Assembly: GCA_016840085.1 (NCBI GenBank)
Contig: JAEOTA010000014.1
Coordinates: 1-64,000, forward strand
Direction: 5' to 3'
Length of the DNA stretch: 64,000 nucleotides
From: Promethearchaeota archaeon
Lineage (GTDB): Archaea > Asgardarchaeota > Lokiarchaeia > Sigyniarchaeales > SOKP01
Under the pieces are notes generated by a model. That model ran no database searches. It was not told where the DNA came from and saw nothing but the letters and a program-made list of their open reading frames with translations. A program made the position numbers and the translations under genes. Each line of letters opens with the position of its first letter. Positions within the stretch are counted from its first letter, which is position 1. Below, one piece after another: positions 46,054-53,493 of the stretch.

Positions 46054-46275
46054 TTACTCATAGGCTAACCTAAATAATCTACTTTTATCTAAGTCATTCT
46101 CTTCTTTACATTTAGGGCAAATCCAGATCTTATCATTTTTTTTAACTGAATTAATACAATCATGACAGATTGCAATATCACATATACAATAATAAGTTCT
46201 ATCCATAGAATCTTTGCAACTCTTACCGCAAGTAAAACAAATTGGTGGAGTTCGTGTCATTTTTAACTTAAACAA
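46054..46275 (-). CDS. Small RING/treble-clef-like zinc protein
   Basis: A 73-residue protein with ten potential zinc ligands: Cys13, 16, 20, 30, 32, 37, His38, Cys40, Cys53 and 56. The spacing C-x2-C, then C-x-C, then a CHDC-like pair and C-x2-C resembles cross-brace RING or B-box fingers. There is no other domain. RING-like proteins in Asgard archaea are candidates for ubiquitin-type E3 ligases, but such an activity is not implied by sequence alone; a zinc-ribbon adaptor is equally possible. It is transcribed alone. Confidence 0.55.
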   Translation of the reverse strand: MFKLKMTRTPPICFTCGKSCKDSMDRTYYCICDIAICHDCINSVKKNDKIWICPKCKEENDLDKSRLFRLAYE

Positions 46276-46352
46276 TTTATTTATTTTTTTCTATATTATA
46301 CTTTTAATTCTAAGTAATATATTACTTTAATTATTAAATATAAGTTTATAAT

Positions 46353-46547
46353 ATGGATAAAGTAAGATCAGGAATTCGATTATTAGCATTATTTAGCATT
46401 TTTTTTATTTATAAAGCAATTACAGGAATAATTGAAAATAATACTAATGAAGTTATTTTATGGTCATTAATTACTGTTGTTTATATAATTTCACTTGTAA
46501 TATTGTATTTTGTGGTTAAGAACTGGGAAAATGAACAAAAACTTTAA
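46353..46547 (+). CDS. Small two-helix membrane protein (64 residues)
   Basis: A 64-residue protein with two predicted transmembrane helices (about residues 6-24, LLALFSIFFIYKAIT, and 34-56, VILWSLITVVYIISLVIL) and a short charged C-terminus. No family is recognised. It is convergent with the coiled-coil gene, with 3 bases between their stops. Confidence 0.5.
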   Translation: MDKVRSGIRLLALFSIFFIYKAITGIIENNTNEVILWSLITVVYIISLVILYFVVKNWENEQKL

Positions 46548-46550
46548 CCA

Positions 46551-46829
46551 TTATTTCTTTTTCTTCAAAAACCCTGGAATCATTCCATCAAGACCAAGAT
46601 TCTTCAAAATAGTATCTCTTACATTCATCTGAATTGTTAAATCTGACATCATTTTCATGGCATCCTCTAATGCTTTTGAGAAATTTTCACTCGCCTCTTT
46701 TATGGCTTGGGAAGTTGAATTTAAGGATTCCCTAATAGCAAGATTGGTCTCATGTAATTCTTCTGTTAATTTTTCCATGCTATTTCGCATTTCAGAAAGT
46801 TCATTTTTTAACTCTTTTATTCCAGCCAT
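46551..46829 (-). CDS. Small coiled-coil protein (92 residues)
   Basis: A 92-residue protein whose first 70 residues form heptad-like repeats (ELKNELSEMRNSMEKLTEEL, then AIRESLNSTSQAIKEASENF). The C-terminal part (TILKNLGLDGMIPGFLKKKK) contains a basic tail. It probably forms an oligomer or binds a partner. No named family is recognised. The frame is well formed with normal codon use. Confidence 0.5.
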   Translation of the reverse strand: MAGIKELKNELSEMRNSMEKLTEELHETNLAIRESLNSTSQAIKEASENFSKALEDAMKMMSDLTIQMNVRDTILKNLGLDGMIPGFLKKKK

Positions 46830-46854
46830 TTTTTTCCATTATTCTCGTTGTTAA

Positions 46855-47150
46855 GCTAAATAAATATTTAATATTTATTAAAATTATCAACTAGCATAGA
46901 ATATGTAAGGTTTCGCTTTTAAAAATTTATTATTTGTAGATCTCCCTTAAATTTATATGGTATTTTCAGAATTATTTTTATAAACTAAAATGATAAATTT
47001 TTATTTTAGTTGTAAAGACTTTACATTTACATCAATAGAATTTTCATTTCTAATTTAATACTTCATACTCCATTCTTATTATTAATAACAATAATATATT
47101 TATTTCTTTGATAGATTTTAAATATAAAAACATAAAAACAGATTAAAATT
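46855..47150. other. AT-rich intergenic region with a palindrome
   Basis: No gene or RNA is seen in these roughly 300 bases. A perfect inverted repeat TGTAAAG-A-CTTTACA occupies 47011-47025, about 125 bases before the first tiny TGA-containing gene, and could be a regulatory site. A TATA-like run (TTTAAATATAAAAA near 47117-47130) lies about 25 bases before the ATG at 47151, so the transcript leader would be very short. Confidence 0.4.
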
Positions 47151-47291
47151 ATGTCAGAATGGAAAGAAAAATTAGACAGTTCAAAAAAAGACGAATTCTT
47201 TTGCACAGGATGAGGTATAGTTGATGGAATTATTCGATGTATTAAAAATATCAAAATTAGACACCATAAGAAAAGAATTTCAAAAAATTAA
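47151..47291 (+). CDS. Tiny putative selenoprotein 1 (in-frame TGA at codon 21)
   Basis: A frame of 46 codons from ATG 47151 to TAA 47289-47291, interrupted by TGA at 47211-47213. The 20 residues before it end FFCTG, so reading TGA as selenocysteine gives CTGU, a CxxU redox-type motif, followed by GIVDGIIRCIKNIKI and a basic tail. The neighbour at 47522 has TGA at exactly the same codon in a matching context, with the shared pattern [T/S][G/S]U[G/S][I/F][V/I]D. Conventional reading would leave a 20-residue peptide. I recognise no family, and selenium use by this genome is inferred only from the sequence. Confidence 0.5.
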
Positions 47292-47297
47292 AACAAA

Positions 47298-47362
47298 TCT
47301 CAAGGATTAGATTTAAAAAATATTAGGAACTAATCCTATGAATTCAGCCAAGAATTCGAGAT
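47298..47362 (+). other. Structured RNA candidate in the 3' region of tiny gene 1
   Basis: Immediately after the first tiny gene lies a nested set of inverted repeats: ATCTC (47298-47302) with GAGAT (47358-47362) enclosing GGATTAG (47304-47310) paired to CTAATCC (47331-47337), and GAATTC-AGCCAA-GAATTC as a 6-bp hairpin. Archaeal selenoprotein genes keep their SECIS element in the 3' region, so this is the natural place for one. I could not match it confidently to the archaeal SECIS consensus. Confidence 0.35.
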
Positions 47363-47521
47363 TATATCTTATTGTTTCACTTTTTTATATTAAATTAATA
47401 AAAGTTAAACCGTTTTTATAAAAAATTCACATTCTGATAGTAGCTTCTATTATTTATAATCGCTACCCTTTTTTCTTTAGGATACTTCAAAAGATTAGAA
47501 CATTAAAAGGTGTTTGTTAAA

Positions 47522-47665
47522 ATGGCTGAACAGAGAGATTATATTGATATTGATTATGACGAAAACTGTTATAATTCCAGTTGATCTTTTATTGATATGT
47601 GGTATCGAAGAGCACGCAAACTCAAAAAATTAAAAGAAAAACAGAGTAAAACAAATAATAAATAG
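47522..47665 (+). CDS. Tiny putative selenoprotein 2 (in-frame TGA at codon 21)
   Basis: A frame of 47 sense positions from ATG 47522 (GGTG ribosome-binding site about 10 bases upstream) to TAG 47663-47665, with TGA at 47582-47584. The residues are MAEQRDYIDIDYDENCYNSS before the TGA and SFIDMWYRRARKLKKLKEKQ after it. Ungapped comparison with tiny gene 1 gives identical residues at positions 1, 3, 9, 21 (TGA), 25, 29 and 35 and many conservative changes. The acidic N-terminus and basic, amphipathic C-terminus are shared. A loss-of-function reading is the alternative. Confidence 0.5.
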
Positions 47666-47702
47666 AATCTCAAAAAATTAAATCAAAAATGGTAGGATTT
47701 AA

Positions 47703-47727
47703 TTCTAAGTTCTGCGTGAACAAGAGG
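47703..47727 (+). other. Hairpin with asymmetric AA/A loop after tiny gene 2
   Basis: Thirty-eight bases after the stop of the second tiny gene, TTCT-AA-GTTC pairs with GAAC-A-AGAG around a TGCGT loop. An asymmetric internal loop below a short upper stem is the general layout of an archaeal SECIS, but the expected GAA sequence is not evident. It could equally be a terminator-type structure for this transcript. Confidence 0.25.
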
Positions 47728-47759
47728 TTTAATGATTAAAAATTAATTTTTTATTCTTT

Positions 47760-49145
47760 TTATGAGGGTATATGTGTTGGCGTATTCGATCCTTCTCCAA
47801 CTTTCCTATAAGTGAATCCCTTTTCCTCAACCAATTTTTTCTTAAAGATATTTCTGCCATCAATAATAATAGGTGTTTTCACTTTACTCTTTAAATCATC
47901 AAGATCAATATCATAATACTCACTATGGTTTGTGGCAAAAATGAGAACGTCAGCTCCAGAAACAGCTTTATTAAAGTCATTCGTTAATTCTGTGGCGTTG
48001 TAATCTCGCGGTTTCACATAAGGATCATGCGCAATAAATGTTATGTTGTGAGAATGATACCTATTTTTTAAGAATTTAACAATATTTTCAGTTGGTGTAT
48101 TACGAGTGTCATCTGTATTTGCCTTGTAAGAAATCCCTAATAAAGTAATTTTGATATTGTCTACTACTTTGCGTGATTCTCTAAAAGTATCTTCCATCAA
48201 TTCTATTATATGACGAGGCATGAAATCATTCAAATCTCTTGCTTTTAGCAAAATATCAGAGTTGAATTTATGTTCCGTGTATGTGCGATGACCATATTCG
48301 AGTAAATGAGGATCCTTTGTAAGACAATGACCTCCTACGCCTGAACCAGGATAATGCATCATTCGATCATCCCTTTGGTTAATTAATTCTATAATCTCAA
48401 ATATATTTCTATTAAAGTCTTCACATAATAACGCCATTTCATTTGCAAAAGCTATGTTAACATCCCTATAAGTATTTTCAATACATTTAGTTAATTCGGC
48501 TGTTAATGTATCAGTTACTCTTAATTCCTTCTTGACTACCTTTCCATATAAGAATTTTGCTCTATTATTTGCTTCTTCACACCCTCCTCCAATTACTCGT
48601 TCCATATCAGTTATATATTCGAGTAATTTCCCAGGCATAAGGCGTTCGAATGAAAATACTAGATAAAAATCCTCTCCTCTCTTTAGCCCACTTCCTTCCT
48701 CTAATATCGGTTGTACAATATTATTAGTTGTGCCCGGTGCTACTGTGGATTCAATTATAATCGTAGTTCCTTTTTTATTATGTTTAGATATTTCTTTAGA
48801 AACCTCTTTTAATGATTCGTATCTAGGAACTTTAGAATCTAGGTCAACAGGGGTCTGTACGTCAACTAGAATAAAATCTGCATCATCCACATCATCATAT
48901 TTGTCAGTAACCTTCAATTTTCCATTTTTTGCAACTCTAGCTATTAATTCATCTAAACCTGGCTCCTCTCCCTCAAAAGGATTCTTTCCACTATTGAGCC
49001 AATCAATCTTCCAACCTGATCTTTTTGATCTACGCTGAATTCCAGTAACATAAAAATTATCAACATCAGCTAATAATGCTGCCATTGGTATACCTACATA
49101 CCCCATGCCGATAACAACTATATTAGTTCTATCCATTTTAACCAC
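47760..49145 (-). CDS. UDP-sugar dehydrogenase (UDP-glucose/UDP-ManNAc dehydrogenase family)
   Basis: A 461-residue NAD-dependent enzyme that oxidises a nucleotide sugar to the uronic acid. The N-terminal Rossmann motif is IGMGYVGIPMA. The middle region contains ESTVAPGTTNNIV, the catalytic cysteine motif GSGVGGHCLTKDP, and the C-terminal domain with GISYKANTDDTRNTPTENIV. The overall layout resembles WecC-type UDP-N-acetyl-mannosamine dehydrogenases, and the acidic loop insertions after residue 60 (SGKNPFEGEEPGLDEL) are archaeal. A role in cell-surface polysaccharide or N-glycan synthesis is inferred. No other glycan genes adjoin. Confidence 0.9.
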   Translation of the reverse strand: MVKMDRTNIVVIGMGYVGIPMAALLADVDNFYVTGIQRRSKRSGWKIDWLNSGKNPFEGEEPGLDELIARVAKNGKLKVTDKYDDVDDADFILVDVQTPVDLDSKVPRYESLKEVSKEISKHNKKGTTIIIESTVAPGTTNNIVQPILEEGSGLKRGEDFYLVFSFERLMPGKLLEYITDMERVIGGGCEEANNRAKFLYGKVVKKELRVTDTLTAELTKCIENTYRDVNIAFANEMALLCEDFNRNIFEIIELINQRDDRMMHYPGSGVGGHCLTKDPHLLEYGHRTYTEHKFNSDILLKARDLNDFMPRHIIELMEDTFRESRKVVDNIKITLLGISYKANTDDTRNTPTENIVKFLKNRYHSHNITFIAHDPYVKPRDYNATELTNDFNKAVSGADVLIFATNHSEYYDIDLDDLKSKVKTPIIIDGRNIFKKKLVEEKGFTYRKVGEGSNTPTHIPS

Positions 49146-49280
49146 AGAGTTATTATTTTTGGTTGATTATTTTATCTTAATCCTAATTTAACTTCTTAAT
49201 AATTAGTAATAATTAATATAATTCATAATTCAAAAAATTTAGGAAAATAAAAAGAAATTAAAAATTAAATTATTGGCATT

Positions 49281-49930
49281 TTATTTTTTGTATTTAGGTT
49301 TTACAGCTTTGAAAATACTTGCTATTACGGCTCCTCCTATGAATCCTCCTACATGAGCAAAATGGGCAGTCTGTCCTATGCTTAAAGGGTCAAGAATCGA
49401 AACAATCGCATAAGTTAATTCAGCTACAAAGTATATTACAATAAAAACACCCGCACCCACTTTTCGCGCACCTACTCCCGATAGAACATTAAATTTATTA
49501 CCAGGATAAAGAATAGCATACACTGCCATAAGTCCAAAAATTGCTCCTGAAGCGCCTAAAGAAGGAATATCTGCTAAAAATGGGCCCCATACTGGAATAA
49601 TTATCGTACTTAAAGCGTGAAGTAAAGTACCACACAATCCTGAAACAAAGTAGGTAAATAAAAATAAGAAATGCCCCATAGAATGTTCACAATTATCTGT
49701 TATTACAAGGTAAAACCACATGTTCATGATTATGTGGACATTGATGTGATTAATGTCCATAACTTTTCCCCTGCAAAGAATTCAGAAGGAACAAAAGCAG
49801 CTTCGATATGCATTTGCCCAGCAGGATCCAAAAACTGTCAGATAAAGACAATTATATTTGCGATTAATATAAGTACAGAGAAATATTGCTTAAAAAATGG
49901 AATTTTATCAGGTTCAGCTTCATATACCAT
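49281..49930 (-). pseudogene. Rhomboid family intramembrane protease, interrupted
   Basis: The intact C-terminal part (159 codons, from 49760) has the catalytic serine in LGASGAIFGLMAVY and the histidine in AHFAHVGGFIGG, with about six membrane helices. The missing N-terminus lies upstream: ATG at 49928-49930 opens a frame encoding the first helix (FSVLILIANIIVFI), which meets TGA at 49838-49840, continues with QFLDPAGQMHIEAAFVPSEF up to LWTLITSM, then shifts frame at about 49735-49755. One stop and one frameshift argue for a pseudogene. The ATG at 49760 would give a protein without helix 1. Confidence 0.72.
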
Positions 49931-50120
49931 TTTAATTAACTCTCTTTATTTTTTTTGAATAGAATTCAATATTAAAGATAAGTTCCTTAAAACTATTTAA
50001 AGGTTCTTCTAATACTTACTAAATTTAAATAATAAAAAGAAGAAGAAATAGTATGAAGTTAATTTCTAATAGAAGCTTCTTAAATTATAAAGATCGTTAA
50101 TAGAAAATAAACTGAGGTTT

Positions 50121-50510
50121 TTAATTCTTATTTTGCTCTAATAACTCTTGAATTGTTTTCAAAAGTTCTTTACCAGAAAAAGGTTTTGTAATATAGGCAT
50201 CAGCACCTAGTTTCTTTCCCTTTTGAACATCCTCATTAAAACTTTTCACTGTGAATAATACAACAAGGATATCTCTATATCTTTCATTATTCTTGATTTC
50301 CTCGAGAACGCTATAGCCCGATCGGCCTGGCATCATTATATCTAAGAGGATTAGGGCGATTTTTTCATAATTCTCTTCTACCATTTTCATTGCTTCTTTT
50401 GCATTATTACTTGTTATCGTTTCAAAATCTCCTAACTTTAAAAATTTCTCAGTGAGATTAACAATATCTGGCTCATCATCTACAATTAGGATCGTATTTT
50501 TTCCAGACAT
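50121..50510 (-). CDS. CheY-like response regulator receiver protein
   Basis: A 129-residue receiver domain with no output domain. Acidic pocket Asp11-Asp12 (ILIVDDEPD), phosphoacceptor Asp57 (LILLDIMMP), Thr87 (LFTVK) and Lys109 (TKPF) are all present, so phosphorylation is possible. No histidine kinase gene is nearby, so its partner is unknown. It is transcribed alone and diverges from the Bud23-like gene after about 115 bases. Archaea acquired two-component genes mostly by transfer from bacteria. Confidence 0.92.
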   Translation of the reverse strand: MSGKNTILIVDDEPDIVNLTEKFLKLGDFETITSNNAKEAMKMVEENYEKIALILLDIMMPGRSGYSVLEEIKNNERYRDILVVLFTVKSFNEDVQKGKKLGADAYITKPFSGKELLKTIQELLEQNKN

Positions 50511-50624
50511 AAGTAAACCCTAAACACAATTATTAGTCTTAGTTAAGAATAAATTTATTTAACTATTATATATTGATTTATGCATTTATATAAATGACCT
50601 TATTTTTTGCAATTGTGATAGACA

Positions 50625-51284
50625 TTGGTAAGAAAAAATAGACTCCCGAAATTTCCAGATGATTATATTGATGACAAAGCGGAAGAATATGATAGTTCAA
50701 GCTGGATGGAGCGCAATCAGAAGAGAGCCACTTTATTAAGTATTCAATATCTTTACGACGAAAAATTAAGTGGTAAGGCAGACAAGGGGGTAAATATAGG
50801 AGATTCCTACCTAATTTTAGACTTAGGATGCGGCACAGGATTTTCATCTGAAATTATGATTGAAAATGGATTTAGAGTAATTGGAATAGATATTTTAAGT
50901 GATATGTTATTAAAAGCAAGAGATAAGAAAAAAAAATTTGAAAATTATAAAAGTTTAGAATTAATATTAGCAGATATTAATTTTTTACCTATAAAGGGAG
51001 CCTCAATTGATCACATTATTTCAATTTCATCCTATAATTTTATAACGTATGGAAAAGACAACTACGGAGAAAGGATTAAGCTTCTAAATGATACAGCAAA
51101 ATATTTGAATAAGATTTTAAAGAAAAAAGGAAGAATTATTATTGAATTTTACCCTAAGAATGATAAGGAACTAAAGGTTTTTAAAAGATCATTTATAATG
51201 AATGGATTTGAAGGCTACATGGTGAAAAATAAGCCTTCTCAAAAATCAGGTCAAACCTATTTATTATTAAAGAAAATATCTTAA
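50625..51284 (+). CDS. Bud23/WBSCR22-like SAM-dependent rRNA methyltransferase
   Basis: A 219-residue methyltransferase starting at TTG. Motif I is LILDLGCGTGFSSEIM, followed by RVIGIDILSDML, and ISISSYNFITYG and EFYPKNDKELKVF match the eukaryotic Bud23 pattern (IDISxxML, FYPKND) in order and spacing. The C-terminal GFEGYMVKNKPSQKSGQTYLLL fits the last strands of Bud23, which makes a single N7-methylguanosine in small-subunit rRNA. The gene ends 10 bases before a radical SAM gene, so they probably share a transcript. Bud23 normally acts with a Trm112 partner; none is seen here. Confidence 0.75.
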   Translation: MVRKNRLPKFPDDYIDDKAEEYDSSSWMERNQKRATLLSIQYLYDEKLSGKADKGVNIGDSYLILDLGCGTGFSSEIMIENGFRVIGIDILSDMLLKARDKKKKFENYKSLELILADINFLPIKGASIDHIISISSYNFITYGKDNYGERIKLLNDTAKYLNKILKKKGRIIIEFYPKNDKELKVFKRSFIMNGFEGYMVKNKPSQKSGQTYLLLKKIS

Positions 51285-51294
51285 AAATGGGAAA

Positions 51295-52437
51295 ATGGGA
51301 ACATGCAAATTCTGTGGTAAACTTGATAGGAATATCTCTGAAGTCCTACAAGTATGTAGGGCTTGTATTCTAAATGGAGATTGGGAGATAATTGAACCAC
51401 ATATTTTCCAAGTGCATAAACAAGTTCGGCAACTCGTTGATTTACCAGATAAACCTCCTAAAGCAGAACGACCAAATATTAAACTAAACTGCAATTACTG
51501 CATAAATGAATGTTCTCTTTCTGAAAATGATGTAAGTTATTGCGGATTAAGAAACATTCAAAGAAAGAACTCAGGGGAATTGCCATTTCCAACAAAATCA
51601 AAGGGTTATATTCATGGCTATATAGATCCAAATCCAACAAATTGTTGCAATGCTTGGTTTTGCCCCGCAGGAACTCCAGCAGGATATCCCGAATTCTCGA
51701 ATTATGAAGGCCCTGAATTTGGTACATACAGCTACGCTGCCTTTCTATATGGATGTACGTTTTCGTGTTTGTTCTGCCAAAATAGTAGCCATAAGCAATT
51801 TCAGAAGCGAAATCTATTTGATGGTGAAGCTTTAGCAAATCAAATAGTAAAAAATGAAAAGATTACTTGTCTATGCTATTTTGGGGGAACTCCCGAATCC
51901 CAATTACCGTTTTCTATTAACTTAGCAGAACTTATTTTAGAAAAAATGGAAAACGAAGATAAAAAGAGAAAATTCAGGATATGCTGGGAATGGAATGGAA
52001 GTGGAAGACAAGATTTAGTAGAAAAATGCATGAGACTCGCAATAAAAACAGGAGGAAATATTAAATTTGATTTAAAAAGTTTCAATGAGAAATTAAATTT
52101 AGCAATGTGTGGTGTCAGTAATAGTAGAACACTTGAAAATTTCAAATTTTTAGCGGAGAAGTATTTTGGAACTAGAGGGAAAGACATGCCAGAGATGAGT
52201 GCGTGTACACTGATGGTTCCCGGATACACTACTCAAGAAGAAGTTGAGCTGATTGCTGAATTTGTTAGTTCCATAAACGAAAATATTCCTTTTAGTTTAT
52301 TAATTTTTCATGGAGATTATCAAATGAGGGATTTAGGGATTACTCCTCGTAAGCAAGCGTTAAAAAGTTTTGAAGTAGCAAAAAAATATTTAAAAAATGT
52401 GAATTTGGGAAATAAATTTCTTTTAGGAATTGTTTAA
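51295..52437 (+). CDS. Radical SAM protein (PFL-activase-like)
   Basis: A 380-residue radical SAM enzyme. The [4Fe-4S]-SAM motif is CTFSCLFC (Cys154, 158, 161), and a further set of cysteines near the N-terminus (CKFCGK, CRAC, CNYC, CSLSEN) suggests an additional metal site. The middle segment with LCYFGGTPESQLPFS and the C-terminal FSLLIFHGDYQMRDL correspond to the barrel of pyruvate-formate-lyase-activating-type proteins. It is co-directional with the Bud23-like gene, 10 bases downstream. The reaction cannot be assigned; a role in protein or RNA modification would fit the neighbour but is only inferred. Confidence 0.82.
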   Translation: MGTCKFCGKLDRNISEVLQVCRACILNGDWEIIEPHIFQVHKQVRQLVDLPDKPPKAERPNIKLNCNYCINECSLSENDVSYCGLRNIQRKNSGELPFPTKSKGYIHGYIDPNPTNCCNAWFCPAGTPAGYPEFSNYEGPEFGTYSYAAFLYGCTFSCLFCQNSSHKQFQKRNLFDGEALANQIVKNEKITCLCYFGGTPESQLPFSINLAELILEKMENEDKKRKFRICWEWNGSGRQDLVEKCMRLAIKTGGNIKFDLKSFNEKLNLAMCGVSNSRTLENFKFLAEKYFGTRGKDMPEMSACTLMVPGYTTQEEVELIAEFVSSINENIPFSLLIFHGDYQMRDLGITPRKQALKSFEVAKKYLKNVNLGNKFLLGIV

Positions 52438-52490
52438 TTTTTTTTAATAAAATTTACTTTATAAAAGTTCAAAAATGAATATTAAACACA

Positions 52491-52910
52491 CTATACGTTA
52501 AATAATCTATAAGGTACTCCGAAAAATGTATCTCCTCCAATGATCTCTAAAATTTTATCTCTAGTATAAACAGTATCATAATAAATAAATAATTCACCCT
52601 TTCCATTACATCTTTCATTAATCTCAACCCAAACATATTCAGGACTCGTGTTTTCGATCTCTTCTATAATATCCTTATGATCTTCAACAACTTGCCTGAC
52701 TTTTTCAATTTCTGGGAGTTCTTCGCAAGGTAATTTTAGATTATAATTTATTGAATTCTTGATAGTTTTATACGCATAAATGACTATTGGAATGCTTGCT
52801 AGAGATATTATTATAACAATAGTTATGATGATTAAAGCCCATATTCTACGTTGATTTTTTCTTCTTAGTGAAAGATTATTTCTAATAGGAATATAATCAT
52901 CATCTTTCAT
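52491..52910 (-). CDS. Membrane-anchored protein of unknown function (139 residues)
   Basis: A protein with one N-terminal transmembrane helix (about residues 24-46, IITIVIIISLASIPIVIYA) preceded by a basic segment (RRKNQRR), so the C-terminal 90 residues probably face outside. That part contains two cysteines (PCEELP, ERCNGKG) that could form a disulfide. No family is recognised. It is transcribed alone. A gap of about 235 bases follows before uS10; nothing else is seen in it except AT-rich promoter-like sequence. Confidence 0.5.
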   Translation of the reverse strand: MKDDDYIPIRNNLSLRRKNQRRIWALIIITIVIIISLASIPIVIYAYKTIKNSINYNLKLPCEELPEIEKVRQVVEDHKDIIEEIENTSPEYVWVEINERCNGKGELFIYYDTVYTRDKILEIIGGDTFFGVPYRLFNV

Positions 52911-53145
52911 GATATTCTCTCTTTCTCTATTTTTAAGTAGTATTTTCTGCCGATGATTAAATTGAAAACTTCCTTTTTAAATTTATTGGGTAAAAAACAA
53001 AAATAATCAAAAATTTCCAATATCCTTTTGAAAATTAGATGAAAAAATTTATTTAAGAGCAATTATTTAATAATTTATTCAGTAGCAATTAGAATGCTAA
53101 AGCTAAGGGTAAATTTTAAATACAACTTTTAGTGGTGAGTAAAAC

Positions 53146-53451
53146 ATACAAAAAGCACGCATACGGTTGTCATCTACTCAATTAGATTCATTGCAATCAG
53201 TATGCGAGCAAGTGTTACAGGTTTGTCGTAGTCAGGGCATCAAAAAAAATGGTCCTATTCCCCTTCCTACTAAAAGATTGCGTGTACCAGTAATGAAGGC
53301 GCCTAGTGGCCAAGGTACTAGTACCTGGGCAAAATTTGAGATGAGAATTCATAAAAGACTTTTTGAAATTATCGCAAATGAGCGCAGTATGCATCTCATC
53401 ATGAAAATTCAGATTCCTGAATCAGTTCTCGTAGAAATTGAATTAATGTAG
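53146..53451 (+). CDS. rpsJ: Small ribosomal subunit protein uS10, AUA start
   Basis: Archaeal uS10 of 101 residues, part of the 30S head. The conserved RGPIPLPTKRLRVP-type segment reads NGPIPLPTKRLRVPVMKAP, followed by EMRIHKRLFEI and IQIPESVLVEIEL. The natural N-terminus (QKARIRLSSTQLDSL) extends nine residues before the first ATG/GTG/TTG-like codon (TTG 53167). The codon at the expected initiation site is ATA (53146-53148). GGTGAG at 53134-53139 is an anti-Shine-Dalgarno match with a 6-base spacer to it, while TAA at 53140-53142 closes the frame upstream. So the start is probably AUA, unless the base is an error. Confidence 0.85.
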   Translation: MQKARIRLSSTQLDSLQSVCEQVLQVCRSQGIKKNGPIPLPTKRLRVPVMKAPSGQGTSTWAKFEMRIHKRLFEIIANERSMHLIMKIQIPESVLVEIELM

Positions 53452-53493
53452 TTTGAGTCGATTTTTATATTGGAATAGAATACTTTAACTTAG

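Noticed and set aside
47003..47022. A 20-base near repeat of ATTTTAGTTGTAA with a copy near 63272
   Set aside because: In DNA this AT-rich, matches of about 18 of 20 are expected by chance several times per 64 kb; there is no common context.
47703..47727. Definite archaeal SECIS in the hairpin after the second tiny gene
   Set aside because: The asymmetric loop is present, but the conserved GAA sequence is not; kept only as a low-confidence feature.
49838..49840. Selenocysteine at the TGA of the rhomboid gene
   Set aside because: The gene also has a frameshift, the TGA is inside a membrane helix and not at a catalytic or redox site, so decay is the simpler reading.
53167..53169. TTG as the start of uS10
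   Set aside because: It would delete eight conserved residues (QKARIRLS region), while GGTGAG precedes the ATA codon that gives the standard N-terminus.
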